Part shown: piece after piece, positions 57,109 through 64,000 of the stretch
Layout: every line of letters starts with the position of its first letter
How positions within the stretch are numbered: the stretch's first letter is position 1
NCBI RefSeq assembly: GCF_000178975.2
Contig: NC_015064.1
Span: forward strand, 1,488,001 to 1,552,000
Reading direction: 5' to 3'
Origin: Granulicella tundricola MP5ACTX9
GTDB lineage: Bacteria; Acidobacteriota; Terriglobia; Terriglobales; Acidobacteriaceae
DNA length: 64,000 nucleotides
Made by a program: the position numbers and the translations under genes
Notes under the pieces: model-generated
The model's input: the letters and a program-made list of their open reading frames with translations, nothing else
What the model was told of the DNA's origin: nothing
The model's database searches: none

Positions 57109-58071
57109 ATGCGCATGAAACTCCTCTCTGCACTGACCTTTGCCACATTGCTTCCCCTGGCTGTAGCGCAAGCCCAGCAGGAGGGCCTGGTCCCAACCCA
57201 GACCCTTATCCGTGTCGATTCCAAGAACCCCGCCATCCCCACCCTCGACACCACCAAGCTCGAAGTCAACAACCGTCAAGTCCAGCTCACCAGCATCCAG
57301 CCCATCCCGCCCACCGGCGTTCAGATCGCCCTCCTCATCGACGATGGCCTCCGCCGCAGCGCCGCCGTCCAGCTCGAAGACGTCAAGAAGTTCATCGAGA
57401 CCCTCCCCACCGGCACCGAGATCCTCGTCGGCTACATGTCCAACGGAGGCGTCCGCGTAGCCTCCCAATTCACCACGAATCATGAGGATGCGGTCAACGC
57501 CATCCGCATCCCCTTCGGCATCCCCGGCATCTCCGCCAGCCCGTACTTCTGCCTGTCCGAGTTCGTCAAGCACTGGCCCGGCAACGACTCCTCCTCAGAC
57601 TCAGGCCCCCGTTCCGGCACCAGCGCACGCTTCGCCATCATGATCACCAACGGCGTCGACCCCTACAACGGTTCGACCTCCGTGCTCAACCAGGACAGCC
57701 CCTACGTCGAAACCGCCATCGCCGACGCCCAGCGCGCAGGCGTAGCCGTCTCCTCCATCTACTACGGCGACGCAGGCATCCGTGGCGGACGCGCCAGCTT
57801 CAGCGGCCAGTCCTACCTCAACCAGCTCTCCCAGGCCACCGGCGGAGAAGCCTACTACCAGGGCATGGGCAATCCCGTCTCGCTCCTGCCCTTCTTCAAG
57901 GAGTTCCAGAAGGACATCTCCGAGACCTTCATCGCCACCTTCCAGGCCGATGCCGGCGCCATGGGCCGCACCCAGCTCGTCCGCATCAACGTCAAAAGCT
58001 CCATACCCAAACTCAAGCTGCGCCACGCCGACGTCGTTCGCCCCGGCAACCACGAAGCTCCGCAAGCCTAA
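57109..58071 (+). CDS. secreted VWFA-like protein with altered metal site
   Basis: The 320-residue protein has a signal peptide (MRMKLLSALTFATLLPLAVA). The rest resembles the acidobacterial VWFA-related family: beta part LEVNNRQVQLTSIQPIPP, then the VWA core GVQIALLIDDGLRRSAAVQL, where the usual D-x-S-x-S becomes D-D-G-L-R-R-S. ARFAIMITNGVDPYNGSTSV and QRAGVAVSSIYYGDAG follow. The changed first MIDAS loop suggests weak or no metal binding. It is unlinked to the intact pair at 41-43 kb. A terminator follows 21 bases after the stop. Confidence 0.8.
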   Translation: MRMKLLSALTFATLLPLAVAQAQQEGLVPTQTLIRVDSKNPAIPTLDTTKLEVNNRQVQLTSIQPIPPTGVQIALLIDDGLRRSAAVQLEDVKKFIETLPTGTEILVGYMSNGGVRVASQFTTNHEDAVNAIRIPFGIPGISASPYFCLSEFVKHWPGNDSSSDSGPRSGTSARFAIMITNGVDPYNGSTSVLNQDSPYVETAIADAQRAGVAVSSIYYGDAGIRGGRASFSGQSYLNQLSQATGGEAYYQGMGNPVSLLPFFKEFQKDISETFIATFQADAGAMGRTQLVRINVKSSIPKLKLRHADVVRPGNHEAPQA

Positions 58072-58091
58072 CCCGAAACTCAACCCACCTC

Positions 58092-58119
58092 AGCCGGACT
58101 CGCAAGAGTCCGGCTTTTT
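58092..58119 (+). terminator. rho-independent terminator
   Basis: AGCCGGACTC (58092-58101) pairs with GAGTCCGGCT (58106-58115) around GCAA, followed by TTTT. It ends the transcript of the VWFA-like gene. Confidence 0.93.
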
Positions 58120-58180
58120 CACGTCTGCAACCCTGCTACTCTGATCCCGTCCCCACTTCCCCCATCAGGATCAGCATTCG

Positions 58181-59080
58181 ATGCCCAGCTTCAGCGCCCG
58201 CAGCCTAGCCATCACCTTCGCCGTCCTGACCTCCATCGCCTCCGCCCAGGCCCCCGCCTCGGAAACCCTCATCGCCGACGCCAAATCCCAGCCTGAATCC
58301 CTCACCCTCGCGCCCAACGGCGTCCTCATCGTCGGCAGCGCCAGCAGCCCCTTCATCTACAAGCTCCGCCCCGGTTCCGCCACCGCGGAGAAGTTCGTCG
58401 ACGCCACCGCCGAAGGCCCCGGCACCTTCTTCTTCGGCATGCTCGCCGAGTCCGCCACCAACACCCTCTGGTCCTGCCAGCTCACCCCCATCCCCGACAC
58501 CAAACCCACCCGCCGCCGCACCACCCTTCGCGCCTTCGACCTCACCACCGCCGCGCCCAGGCTCCGCTGGACCCTCCCCGGTGAGACCAGCACCTGCAAC
58601 GACCTCGCCCTCGCCCCCGCCCCCGACAAAGCCCTCTACTTCACCGACACCGCCAACAGCAAGATCTATCGCCTCGCATCCGGAGCCACCACCCCGGAGC
58701 TCTACCTGGAAGACCGCCTCCTCAACGGCGTAGACGGCATCACCTTCCTGGACGGCGTCCTCTACGTCAACAACGTCGTCTTCAACAAGCTCTACCGCAT
58801 CCCCGTAGACGCCGCTGGAAAACCTGGTCGCCCCATCGACATCTGGATGGATCAGCCCGTCAAAGGCCCCGACGGCATGCGCTCCGCCGCAGGCAAGCTC
58901 CTCGTAGCGGAGAACGGCAGCGGCCGCATCTCCCTCCTGACCATCACCGGCGAGAGGGCCAGCGTAACCGTCCTCAAAGAAGGCCTGACGACTCCCACCG
59001 CCGTAGAACCCGCAGGCAATACCATCTGGATCGCAGAGCGCGGCACCGGCAAAGCCATCTCCATCCCAATGCCGAAGTAA
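58181..59080 (+). CDS. secreted SMP-30/gluconolactonase-like beta-propeller
   Basis: The 299-residue protein has a signal peptide (SLAITFAVLTSIASAQ) and a six-blade propeller pattern: SLTLAPNGVLIVGSASSPFI, TSTCNDLALAPAPDKALYFT, GVDGITFLDGVLYVNNVVFN, KGPDGMRSAAGKLLVAENGS and PTAVEPAGNTIWIAERGTGK. The repeated P-D-G/N-D-L pattern matches SMP-30/strictosidine-synthase-like hydrolases. The substrate is unknown. It is followed by a convergent orphan gene at 59103. Confidence 0.75.
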   Translation: MPSFSARSLAITFAVLTSIASAQAPASETLIADAKSQPESLTLAPNGVLIVGSASSPFIYKLRPGSATAEKFVDATAEGPGTFFFGMLAESATNTLWSCQLTPIPDTKPTRRRTTLRAFDLTTAAPRLRWTLPGETSTCNDLALAPAPDKALYFTDTANSKIYRLASGATTPELYLEDRLLNGVDGITFLDGVLYVNNVVFNKLYRIPVDAAGKPGRPIDIWMDQPVKGPDGMRSAAGKLLVAENGSGRISLLTITGERASVTVLKEGLTTPTAVEPAGNTIWIAERGTGKAISIPMPK

Positions 59081-59102
59081 GCCGCGCCCGTCGTCTGAAA
59101 GA

Positions 59103-59954
59103 TTACGTCGCCAGCCCCAGATAGTGCATGAACAACTGATCCAGATCGGACGTAGCCGAGCAGGTTCCCAGCTGCGTATTGCGCTTGTAAAGGTACCGGT
59201 AAGACCCCACCGTCTCGTATGTCAGGTTTCCGCTATCGGCGTAGAACCGGATCGTCTGGTAGACCTCCTTGAAGAACGCCGGAGAGGGGTTCTGCGAAAT
59301 CCACTCCGTCCGCGACAAGGTCGTGCCCTTCTTGATCTTGCCCGCCTTCGCCTTGTTGCCGAACGTATATCCGTTCATATGAATCCACTGCGGAATGGCG
59401 ATCGTCATCCCATCCCTGTCATCCCTCTTACGCTTCTTCAGCGAAGCCGCGTTGTTCTGGTGATCGCGGTTCAGATCGTTTGGATGGGAGGGATCTGTCT
59501 CAAAGTAGGCCGGCGTCCCCGCAGTCCCCACCGCCCACGCTGTCGGTTTACTGTTCGTGGCCGTGGTCAAGTTACCCTTCTTCAGGTTCCCCGCGCCCCG
59601 CGCGTACGGACCGACATCGCCTTCCATCACCGGCTTGCTTTCACGGTCGAGCCGCTGGCGTTTCAGCGCAACCCCACCATCATGCACCACCAGCTTTTCG
59701 GTCTCCGAAGGCAGCCGTTTACCACCGTTCTTGAACCGGAGAAACGCATCATCGCTCACGTTGAGCCACTCTGCTGCAGAGCCGACGACGCTACGTTTCG
59801 TGGAGATAGTAAACGTCGTCAGCGCAGCCATTCCCGTAAAGTCCACGGCCGCCATCCCCGGCAGGGCCAGAAGATCGTGATTCGTGGAAGCGTCGCCTCC
59901 GTTCTTGCAAAGGTAGTAAACGTTGGCATCTTTGATCAGGACGGTAACACTCAT
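59103..59954 (-). CDS. orphan protein with a C-terminal HNH-toxin-like block
   Basis: The 283-residue protein begins MSVTVLIKDANVYYLCKNGG, without a signal peptide. About residues 161-200 contain LNRDHQNNAASLKKRKRDDR and MTIAIPQWIHMNGYTFGN. The spacing R-D-H ... I-P-x2-I-H-x2-G-x-T-F-G resembles that of HNH-like nuclease domains at the ends of polymorphic toxins. The first 60 residues are unlike any family I recognise, and the C-terminal 60 are Tyr-rich. No immunity gene, VgrG, PAAR or Rhs repeat is next to it. The nuclease reading is an inference from pattern only. Confidence 0.6.
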   Translation of the reverse strand: MSVTVLIKDANVYYLCKNGGDASTNHDLLALPGMAAVDFTGMAALTTFTISTKRSVVGSAAEWLNVSDDAFLRFKNGGKRLPSETEKLVVHDGGVALKRQRLDRESKPVMEGDVGPYARGAGNLKKGNLTTATNSKPTAWAVGTAGTPAYFETDPSHPNDLNRDHQNNAASLKKRKRDDRDGMTIAIPQWIHMNGYTFGNKAKAGKIKKGTTLSRTEWISQNPSPAFFKEVYQTIRFYADSGNLTYETVGSYRYLYKRNTQLGTCSATSDLDQLFMHYLGLAT

Positions 59955-60141
59955 TAGGCAGGCCCTCTTTCTCGCCTAATGGTATGCCACCCAGGTCAAC
60001 CGCATCTGTGAATCCCGCAAACATCCGGACCCGAAAACATTTCATCGATCGATCAGACCCGGATCTCTCAATCAGACCCAACCCACCTCTTCCCCTGCGT
60101 TCAGATAGTTCAAGCGTCATCGCAAAGGAAGAAGGAAAATC

Positions 60142-60663
60142 ATGAACACACTCAAAGCCTACAAAAGCTCTCCCACTCTCGAAAACTCCACCTGGTACAA
60201 GGGCATCCTGGTCAGCCAACTCGCCGGCGGTTCAGATACAGGCGGCGCATTCGATCTCGTCGAATCCAGGATGAAGCAGGGAACCGAGCCACCGCCGCAC
60301 ATCCACGACCGTGAAGACGAGCTCTTCTACATCCTCTCCGGCGAGCTCAAAGTCTTTGCTCAGGGCAAGGTCCTCACCGTCAAAGCCGGAGAGTCTGTCT
60401 TTCTCCCCAAGAAGGTTCCCCACGCCTATCTCATCCAGTCCGAGGAGTGCCACGTCCTCGCCCTCATGACCCCCGGCGGCTTCATGAACGCCATCAACAA
60501 CATGAACGCCCCCGCCCGCGCCATGCAGATCCCCTCGGACATGGAGACCTACGCTACCGCCGACCTCACCGACACCATGGCCGTCTTCATGAAGTATGGC
60601 CTCCGCATGCTCTCTCCGGATGAGATCGCAGAGCATCTCCCCGGCTATCCAACCACCCGCTGA
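60142..60663 (+). CDS. cupin-domain protein
   Basis: The 173-residue protein is a single cupin: motif 1 as GTEPPPHIHDREDELFYILS with His-x-His and Glu ligands, and motif 2 as KAGESVFLPKKVPHAYLIQS with the last His. The C-terminal helix (YATADLTDTMAVFMKYGLRM, LSPDEIAEHLPGY) is an extension seen in quercetinase-like cupins. It has AAGGA before the start. An AraC regulator follows 100 bases downstream in the same direction; the two could belong together. Confidence 0.88.
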   Translation: MNTLKAYKSSPTLENSTWYKGILVSQLAGGSDTGGAFDLVESRMKQGTEPPPHIHDREDELFYILSGELKVFAQGKVLTVKAGESVFLPKKVPHAYLIQSEECHVLALMTPGGFMNAINNMNAPARAMQIPSDMETYATADLTDTMAVFMKYGLRMLSPDEIAEHLPGYPTTR

Positions 60664-60763
60664 CCGCCATTCTTCCTCACGCGAACCCCCGTCCTGCCCG
60701 CACGAAGCGTAGGCTTGAACACATCGTCGGAATTCGCAGACTCCGGACAGACGGAGGTTCGCC

Positions 60764-61582
60764 ATGGTCGAAGAGACTGGCCTGCAACTGCAGCATCTTG
60801 AAAGCTTCATCAATCCCGAGCCGACGTACTACATGCAGCACCAGCAGTCGTTAGCCAAGGTCCTTTCACCCGGCCGTTACCAGCACGGCATCATCCGCAA
60901 CAAACTCATCGACTACTCCTATGCCGCCGGCGATCTCATCGTCTGCAACCGAGGCATCGACGAGTTCGTCCGCTGGGACAGCGACATCAGGATCCTCAAA
61001 GTCGATCTCCCCGACGAAGCCTTCCGCGCCATCGCCAACGAAGCCGGAGCCGACTCCGTCGAGATTCACAGCAGCACGCACTTTGAAGACAAACGCGTCG
61101 CCGCCCTCATCGCCGCCATCCAGGCCGAGGAAGAAGGAGGAAGCCTCTCCGGTCGCCTGTACATGGACTCCATCGCGCAGGCCCTCGCGTCGGCGCTCGT
61201 GCAGCTTCGCGGCAATCTCAAACGAAGCCTGCCGCACTACCACTGCGGCCTCACCCCAACCCAGCTCGCCCGGGTCAAGCATCTCGTCTACGGACGCATC
61301 GATCAGGAGATCTCGCTTCAGGAGATGGCAACCGCCGCCGGTCTGAGCGCCAGTTACTTCAACCAGATGTTCCGCAGGTCCACCGGCCAGCCCGCCCATC
61401 AGTTCGTCCTGAACGCCAGAGTCGAGCACGCCAAGGATCTCCTCAAATCCCCGAAGCTGCGCATGCTTGACGTAGCCATCAGCTGCGGCTTCCGCACCTC
61501 GCAGCACTTCGCCCGGGTCTTCCGCTCCATCTGCGCCGTAACCCCAACCGAGTACCGCAGAGCCCTCGGCATCCGCTCCTAA
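60764..61582 (+). CDS. AraC-family transcriptional regulator
   Basis: The 272-residue protein starts after GGAGG. The N-terminal 160 residues are an unassigned sensor part (RYQHGIIRNKLIDYSYAAGD). The C-terminal HTH pair is clear: ISLQEMATAAGLSASYFNQM, FRRSTGQPAHQFVLNARVEH, AKDLLKSPKLRMLDVAISCG and FRTSQHFARVFRSICAVTPT, ending EYRRALG. It likely controls nearby genes such as the cupin. Confidence 0.92.
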   Translation: MVEETGLQLQHLESFINPEPTYYMQHQQSLAKVLSPGRYQHGIIRNKLIDYSYAAGDLIVCNRGIDEFVRWDSDIRILKVDLPDEAFRAIANEAGADSVEIHSSTHFEDKRVAALIAAIQAEEEGGSLSGRLYMDSIAQALASALVQLRGNLKRSLPHYHCGLTPTQLARVKHLVYGRIDQEISLQEMATAAGLSASYFNQMFRRSTGQPAHQFVLNARVEHAKDLLKSPKLRMLDVAISCGFRTSQHFARVFRSICAVTPTEYRRALGIRS

Positions 61583-61910
61583 CCACACAAGCACACATGA
61601 TCCTCTGCCTCTGAGCAGACGCGGTCCTGCGCCCGCAATCCTTCATCACCCACGCACGAACTTACATCTGCATGTTCGGAATCCAAAGTTCCCGCAAGTT
61701 TTTACATTCCCAGCATGAGACGACTGCCGCATAAGTTGCCGGAGTTAAGTACTCCTCAAATTCGAAGAGCCTCGTCTCAGAACTGCGCGAAGAGTGGTCT
61801 GAGCCTGTCGATGAGTGCATTGGCCTGACATCACCACTTGAGAATGCTCGCGGTGCGGTGCGTCAATCCAGTCCTAACGGGATAGTAGGACTTTTGAAAT
61901 TGAGGTTTTA
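61583..61910. other. gene-free interval, AT-richer than neighbours
   Basis: No coding pattern is supported in these 328 bases. Base composition drops in GC compared with the genes to the left, and it marks the border of the TetR-SDR module. I see no repeat ends or integrase. Confidence 0.5.
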
Positions 61911-61940
61911 TTGACTGGCTAGACGGTTATGAACTATGCT
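61911..61940 (+). promoter_or_regulatory. promoter of the TetR gene with an internal operator
   Basis: TTGACT (61911-61916), an 18-base spacer and TATGCT (61935-61940) form a sigma-70-type promoter. Its spacer contains CTGGCTAGACGGTTAT (61915-61930), matching the site upstream of the SDR gene. Initiation would fall close to ATG 61948, giving a message with almost no leader. Confidence 0.6.
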
Positions 61941-61947
61941 TTTGCTT

Positions 61948-62514
61948 ATGACCAGGGTACGGAGCGACGACAAGCGCAGTGCCATTCTAGCCGCGGCTAC
62001 GCAGTTGATCGTGGCACAGGGATTGAGCGCGCCTACGATGAGAATCGCCAAAGAGGCAGGCATCCCGAATGGCTCACTGTTTACCTATTTCCCAACCAAA
62101 GCAGACCTCTTTAATCAGCTCTACCTCGAACTCAAGAGCGAGATGGCTGTCGCCGCAATCGAAGGCGTGCAGGAGAGTGAATTCTCCCGGGAGAAATTTT
62201 TCAAGGTATGGCGGAACTGGACGCAGTGGGCTGTGTCCTTCCCTGACAAGCGCAAGGCACTGAGCCAGTTGAACGTTTCTGACGCGATTACACCGGAGAC
62301 GCGTGCTGCGGCACACAAGGCAATGCGCCCCCTGGGAGCGTTGATGGAGGACTGCCGTGCAGCAGGGCCAATGAGCAAAGTCCCAATGGGTTTCGTTGCG
62401 CTGCTGCTGAATTCGGCAGCGGACGCGACGATGGACTTTATGAGTCAGGAACCAAAGCACGCGAGGAAGCACTGCATGGATGGGTTCGATGCTGTGTGGC
62501 GCATGATGATGTAG
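61948..62514 (+). CDS. TetR-family transcriptional regulator
   Basis: The 188-residue repressor has the N-terminal HTH: SAILAAATQLIVAQGLSAPT, MRIAKEAGIPNGSLFTYF and PTKADLFNQLYLELKSEMAV. The rest is a helical ligand-binding domain (FFKVWRNWTQWAVSFPDKRK). ATG 61948 was chosen because the earlier ATG at 61936 lies inside the -10 box. It probably represses itself and the SDR gene through the shared inverted site. Codon use is less GC-biased than in neighbouring genes. Confidence 0.9.
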   Translation: MTRVRSDDKRSAILAAATQLIVAQGLSAPTMRIAKEAGIPNGSLFTYFPTKADLFNQLYLELKSEMAVAAIEGVQESEFSREKFFKVWRNWTQWAVSFPDKRKALSQLNVSDAITPETRAAAHKAMRPLGALMEDCRAAGPMSKVPMGFVALLLNSAADATMDFMSQEPKHARKHCMDGFDAVWRMMM

Positions 62515-62532
62515 TTTTTTGCCACACAGCCT

Positions 62533-62548
62533 ATAACTGTCTAGCCAG
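62533..62548. promoter_or_regulatory. second TetR operator copy upstream of the SDR gene
   Basis: ATAACTGTCTAGCCAG is the reverse complement of the site at 61915-61930 with one mismatch in 16. Both copies centre on CTAG with imperfect dyad symmetry (5 of 7 half-site positions). It lies 19 bases before the SDR start codon. Confidence 0.7.
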
Positions 62549-62567
62549 CCATTACAAGGAGAAAGCA

Positions 62568-63491
62568 ATGCCGAAAATAAAGAGCAACACGGAGAGTAAG
62601 GCGTACGTCCTTACTGGACCAACTTCAGGCTCCGGCCGCGCAACCGCTCTCAACATGGTCAAGCTTGGCATACTGGTTCTCGTGGGCCGAAATGCCGCCA
62701 AGCTCGCTAAGACAAAGAAGGAAATCGAGCACCTGGGCGGACGGGCAGTATCGGTTGTCTGTGACTTCTCAGATCTGGCAAGTGTTCATCGCGCTGGAGC
62801 GGACATTGTTTCGCTTAATCTGTCGATCGTCGGCTTGCTCAACAACGCGGGAATCCAGAACCCGGACGTGACGAAGACCGGGGACGGCTGGGACAATACG
62901 TTTGTGACGAATCATCTTGGTCCGTTCCTCCTGACAGAAGTTTTACTGCCGCATCTTGAGGATGGTGCGAATGTACTCTTCGTCGGTTCGGCAACGGAAG
63001 ACCCGGAGCGCAAGCTCGCGGTGCGGGCTGGCTTTCGTGGTGGCCGCTACCTTTCTGCCGAGGAAAGCTTGCATGGCAAGTGGGGGCCGGGCGGTTCGAC
63101 CAAGCCAGGAATGGACGCTTATGCCACGTCGAAGCAGTGCAACATCGTCACGGCGATGGCGTTCGCACGCGAAAACCCGCGGCTGCGTATAAATGCAGTC
63201 GAGCCGGGCATCATGCTCGCCACGGGTCTGCATGACCACATGAATGTGCCCCGCAAAATACTGACCTCTGTACTCGTTCTGCTCTTGGTTCCGTTCGTAA
63301 AGGTCTTGAGCACACCCAAGCGAGCAGCTCGTGTGTTCACCAGGATACTAACTGATTCCTCTGGCCCGAGCGGTGTTTACTATGACGAAGGCGGCCATCC
63401 CATGCAGGGCTCAACGCTCGTCCGGGACCGCACATTTCAGGACCGCGTTGTCGCCGAGACCCGCGCGCTGCTGACGAAACTCCCGACATAG
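62568..63491 (+). CDS. SDR-family oxidoreductase of the TetR module
   Basis: ATG 62568 has AAGGAG upstream and gives 307 residues. Motifs are YVLTGPTSGSGRATALNMVK (cofactor loop with G-x3-G-x-G), VGLLNNAGIQNPD, FVGSATEDPER with the Ser position, and MDAYATSKQCNIVTAMAF with Y-x3-K. A hydrophobic insertion (ILTSVLVLLLVPFVKVL) near the C-terminus is like that of retinol-dehydrogenase-type SDRs. The TetR regulator precedes it by 53 bases in the same direction. The substrate is unknown. Confidence 0.9.
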   Translation: MPKIKSNTESKAYVLTGPTSGSGRATALNMVKLGILVLVGRNAAKLAKTKKEIEHLGGRAVSVVCDFSDLASVHRAGADIVSLNLSIVGLLNNAGIQNPDVTKTGDGWDNTFVTNHLGPFLLTEVLLPHLEDGANVLFVGSATEDPERKLAVRAGFRGGRYLSAEESLHGKWGPGGSTKPGMDAYATSKQCNIVTAMAFARENPRLRINAVEPGIMLATGLHDHMNVPRKILTSVLVLLLVPFVKVLSTPKRAARVFTRILTDSSGPSGVYYDEGGHPMQGSTLVRDRTFQDRVVAETRALLTKLPT

Positions 63492-63837
63492 GAGGGCGAA
63501 GTGATGTCAGTTGCGCCACATACCGCCTAAGACGTTGTACGACTTTGCCGAAATAACTCTTAGGCGCATGTTTGCGTGAAAGAACGGGTCTGTGTTGGTG
63601 CAAAATCGCCGATGCACTCACTGACAGCCGATCACGACAAAGCGGTACGACTGGGTATACATCTTTCGCGCCTGCTCAGTTCGATTGCAGCAAGTACCCG
63701 CACCGCAATCTTCGGTTCAGACGCAGTCGGCGCTTGAGCCCCATCGCCACAAGACTCCAAACGCCAGTGTGCCCCACCCCATCCGTCAGGGAAGGGGCAG
63801 GGCGCACAGACCATTTCGTAAACCATCACGCGTACTG
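63492..63837. other. gene-free interval between convergent dehydrogenases
   Basis: No frame in these 346 bases shows coding pattern, signal or family match. Frames at 63337-63621 and 63632-63829 on the minus strand, and 63572-63841 on the plus strand, are chance openings. It may be the scar of a lost gene, but no remnant is recognisable. Confidence 0.5.
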
Positions 63838-64000
63838 TTAAGCGAACGTCTCGCCCACCAGTCCCTCGCTCTTCGTCCAGAGCGCCTTCGCAGTCGCCGG
63901 ATCGAGCGCATACCCGCGCACCCCGGTGCTGATCGCGCTCACCTGACGATCGGCAGGAAGGACCACTCCAACATGGCAGTCCTCGCAGTACCTCCCGCCA
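63838..64000 (-). CDS. C-terminal part of an SDR-family oxidoreductase, 5' end outside window
   Basis: Reading back from the TAA at 63840-63838 gives 54 residues: GGRYCEDCHVGVVLP, then GVRGYALDPATAKALWTKSE and GLVGETFA. The G-G-x-Y-C-E-D-C and G-V-R-x-Y-A-x-D-P-x2-A-x2-L-W patterns are the usual end of a group of SDR oxidoreductases related to the one at 62568. It runs towards that gene (convergent). The rest lies past the right edge. Confidence 0.75.
   Translation of the reverse strand, partial: GGRYCEDCHVGVVLPADRQVSAISTGVRGYALDPATAKALWTKSEGLVGETFA

Noticed and set aside
63337..63829. Frames of 65-94 residues at the right end
   Set aside because: Basic, low-complexity translations without start signals; the real coding signal at the edge is the partial SDR ending at 63838.
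1..64000. CRISPR array
   Set aside because: The repeats found have no regular spacer structure; GGCAGT arrays have 10-base periods without unique spacers, and no cas gene is present.
1..64000. tRNA, rRNA or integrase-bounded island
   Set aside because: No cloverleaf with a GGTTCGA-type loop outside coding regions, no rRNA segment and no integrase or transposase gene was seen, so no island with attachment sites can be supported.

Overview
This window looks like chromosomal DNA of a soil acidobacterium of the Granulicella/Terriglobus/Edaphobacter type. The reasons are the high GC content, two very different outer-membrane receptors with an N-terminal carboxypeptidase-regulatory domain (the larger one Oar-like), three secreted proteins of the acidobacterial VWFA-related kind, and a general gene content typical of that group. 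This is an inference from family content; no rRNA or tRNA gene is visible to confirm it. About 60 genes are supported.

Layout. 1-4.1 kb: methionine salvage (mtnA, cut by the left edge), two secreted SnoaL-like proteins, an AraC regulator, pyrE and a two-gene unit of small proteins. 4.1-7.6 kb: a tightly overlapping run of MerC-like membrane protein, two glycosyltransferases and a CPBP protease. 7.8-10.7 kb: a membrane protein, an ECF sigma/anti-sigma pair, and a secreted protein followed by a Tae4-like peptidoglycan amidase. 10.7-17.4 kb: an Oar-like TonB receptor, a MoxR-type AAA ATPase, an orphan Hcp and a TPR protein. 17.4-22 kb: acyl-CoA thioesterase, Mrp ATPase, then hrcA-grpE-dnaJ ending at a clear terminator. 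22-31.7 kb: rsmE, an AI-2E exporter, aroK behind a possible attenuator, uup, a PIN-domain toxin-like pair and a secreted amidohydrolase. 31.7-36.1 kb: amidase-gerMN-murI, EVE protein, fabI and DinB, all on the minus strand. 36.3-43.3 kb: a DUF1015 protein, two polytopic membrane proteins and a pair of VWA proteins. 43.3-54.5 kb: DUF3380 muramidase, hrpB, an SDR, a GT2, a nucleotidyltransferase pair, GNAT, ychF, DUF2235 hydrolase and quinone reductase. 54.7-61.6 kb: a second TonB-type receptor, a third VWA-like protein, an SMP-30-like protein, a toxin-like orphan, a cupin and an AraC regulator. 61.6-64 kb: a less GC-rich TetR-SDR module with matching operators, a gene-free stretch and the 3' end of another dehydrogenase.

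Three things stand out. First, antibacterial payload-type genes (Tae4-like amidase, Hcp, DUF3380 muramidase, DUF2235 lipase-like hydrolase, an HNH-toxin-like orphan) are scattered through the window with no secretion-machine genes beside them. Second, there are families of short intergenic repeats: a covarying palindrome with four copies, three of them between convergent genes and one in frame inside rsmE, and 10-bp-period GGCAGT arrays directly next to gene starts. Third, the strand composition flips from G-rich to C-rich near 41.5-42 kb whatever the gene direction, as expected at a replication terminus or an inversion boundary. No CRISPR array, complete insertion sequence, rRNA or tRNA gene was seen.
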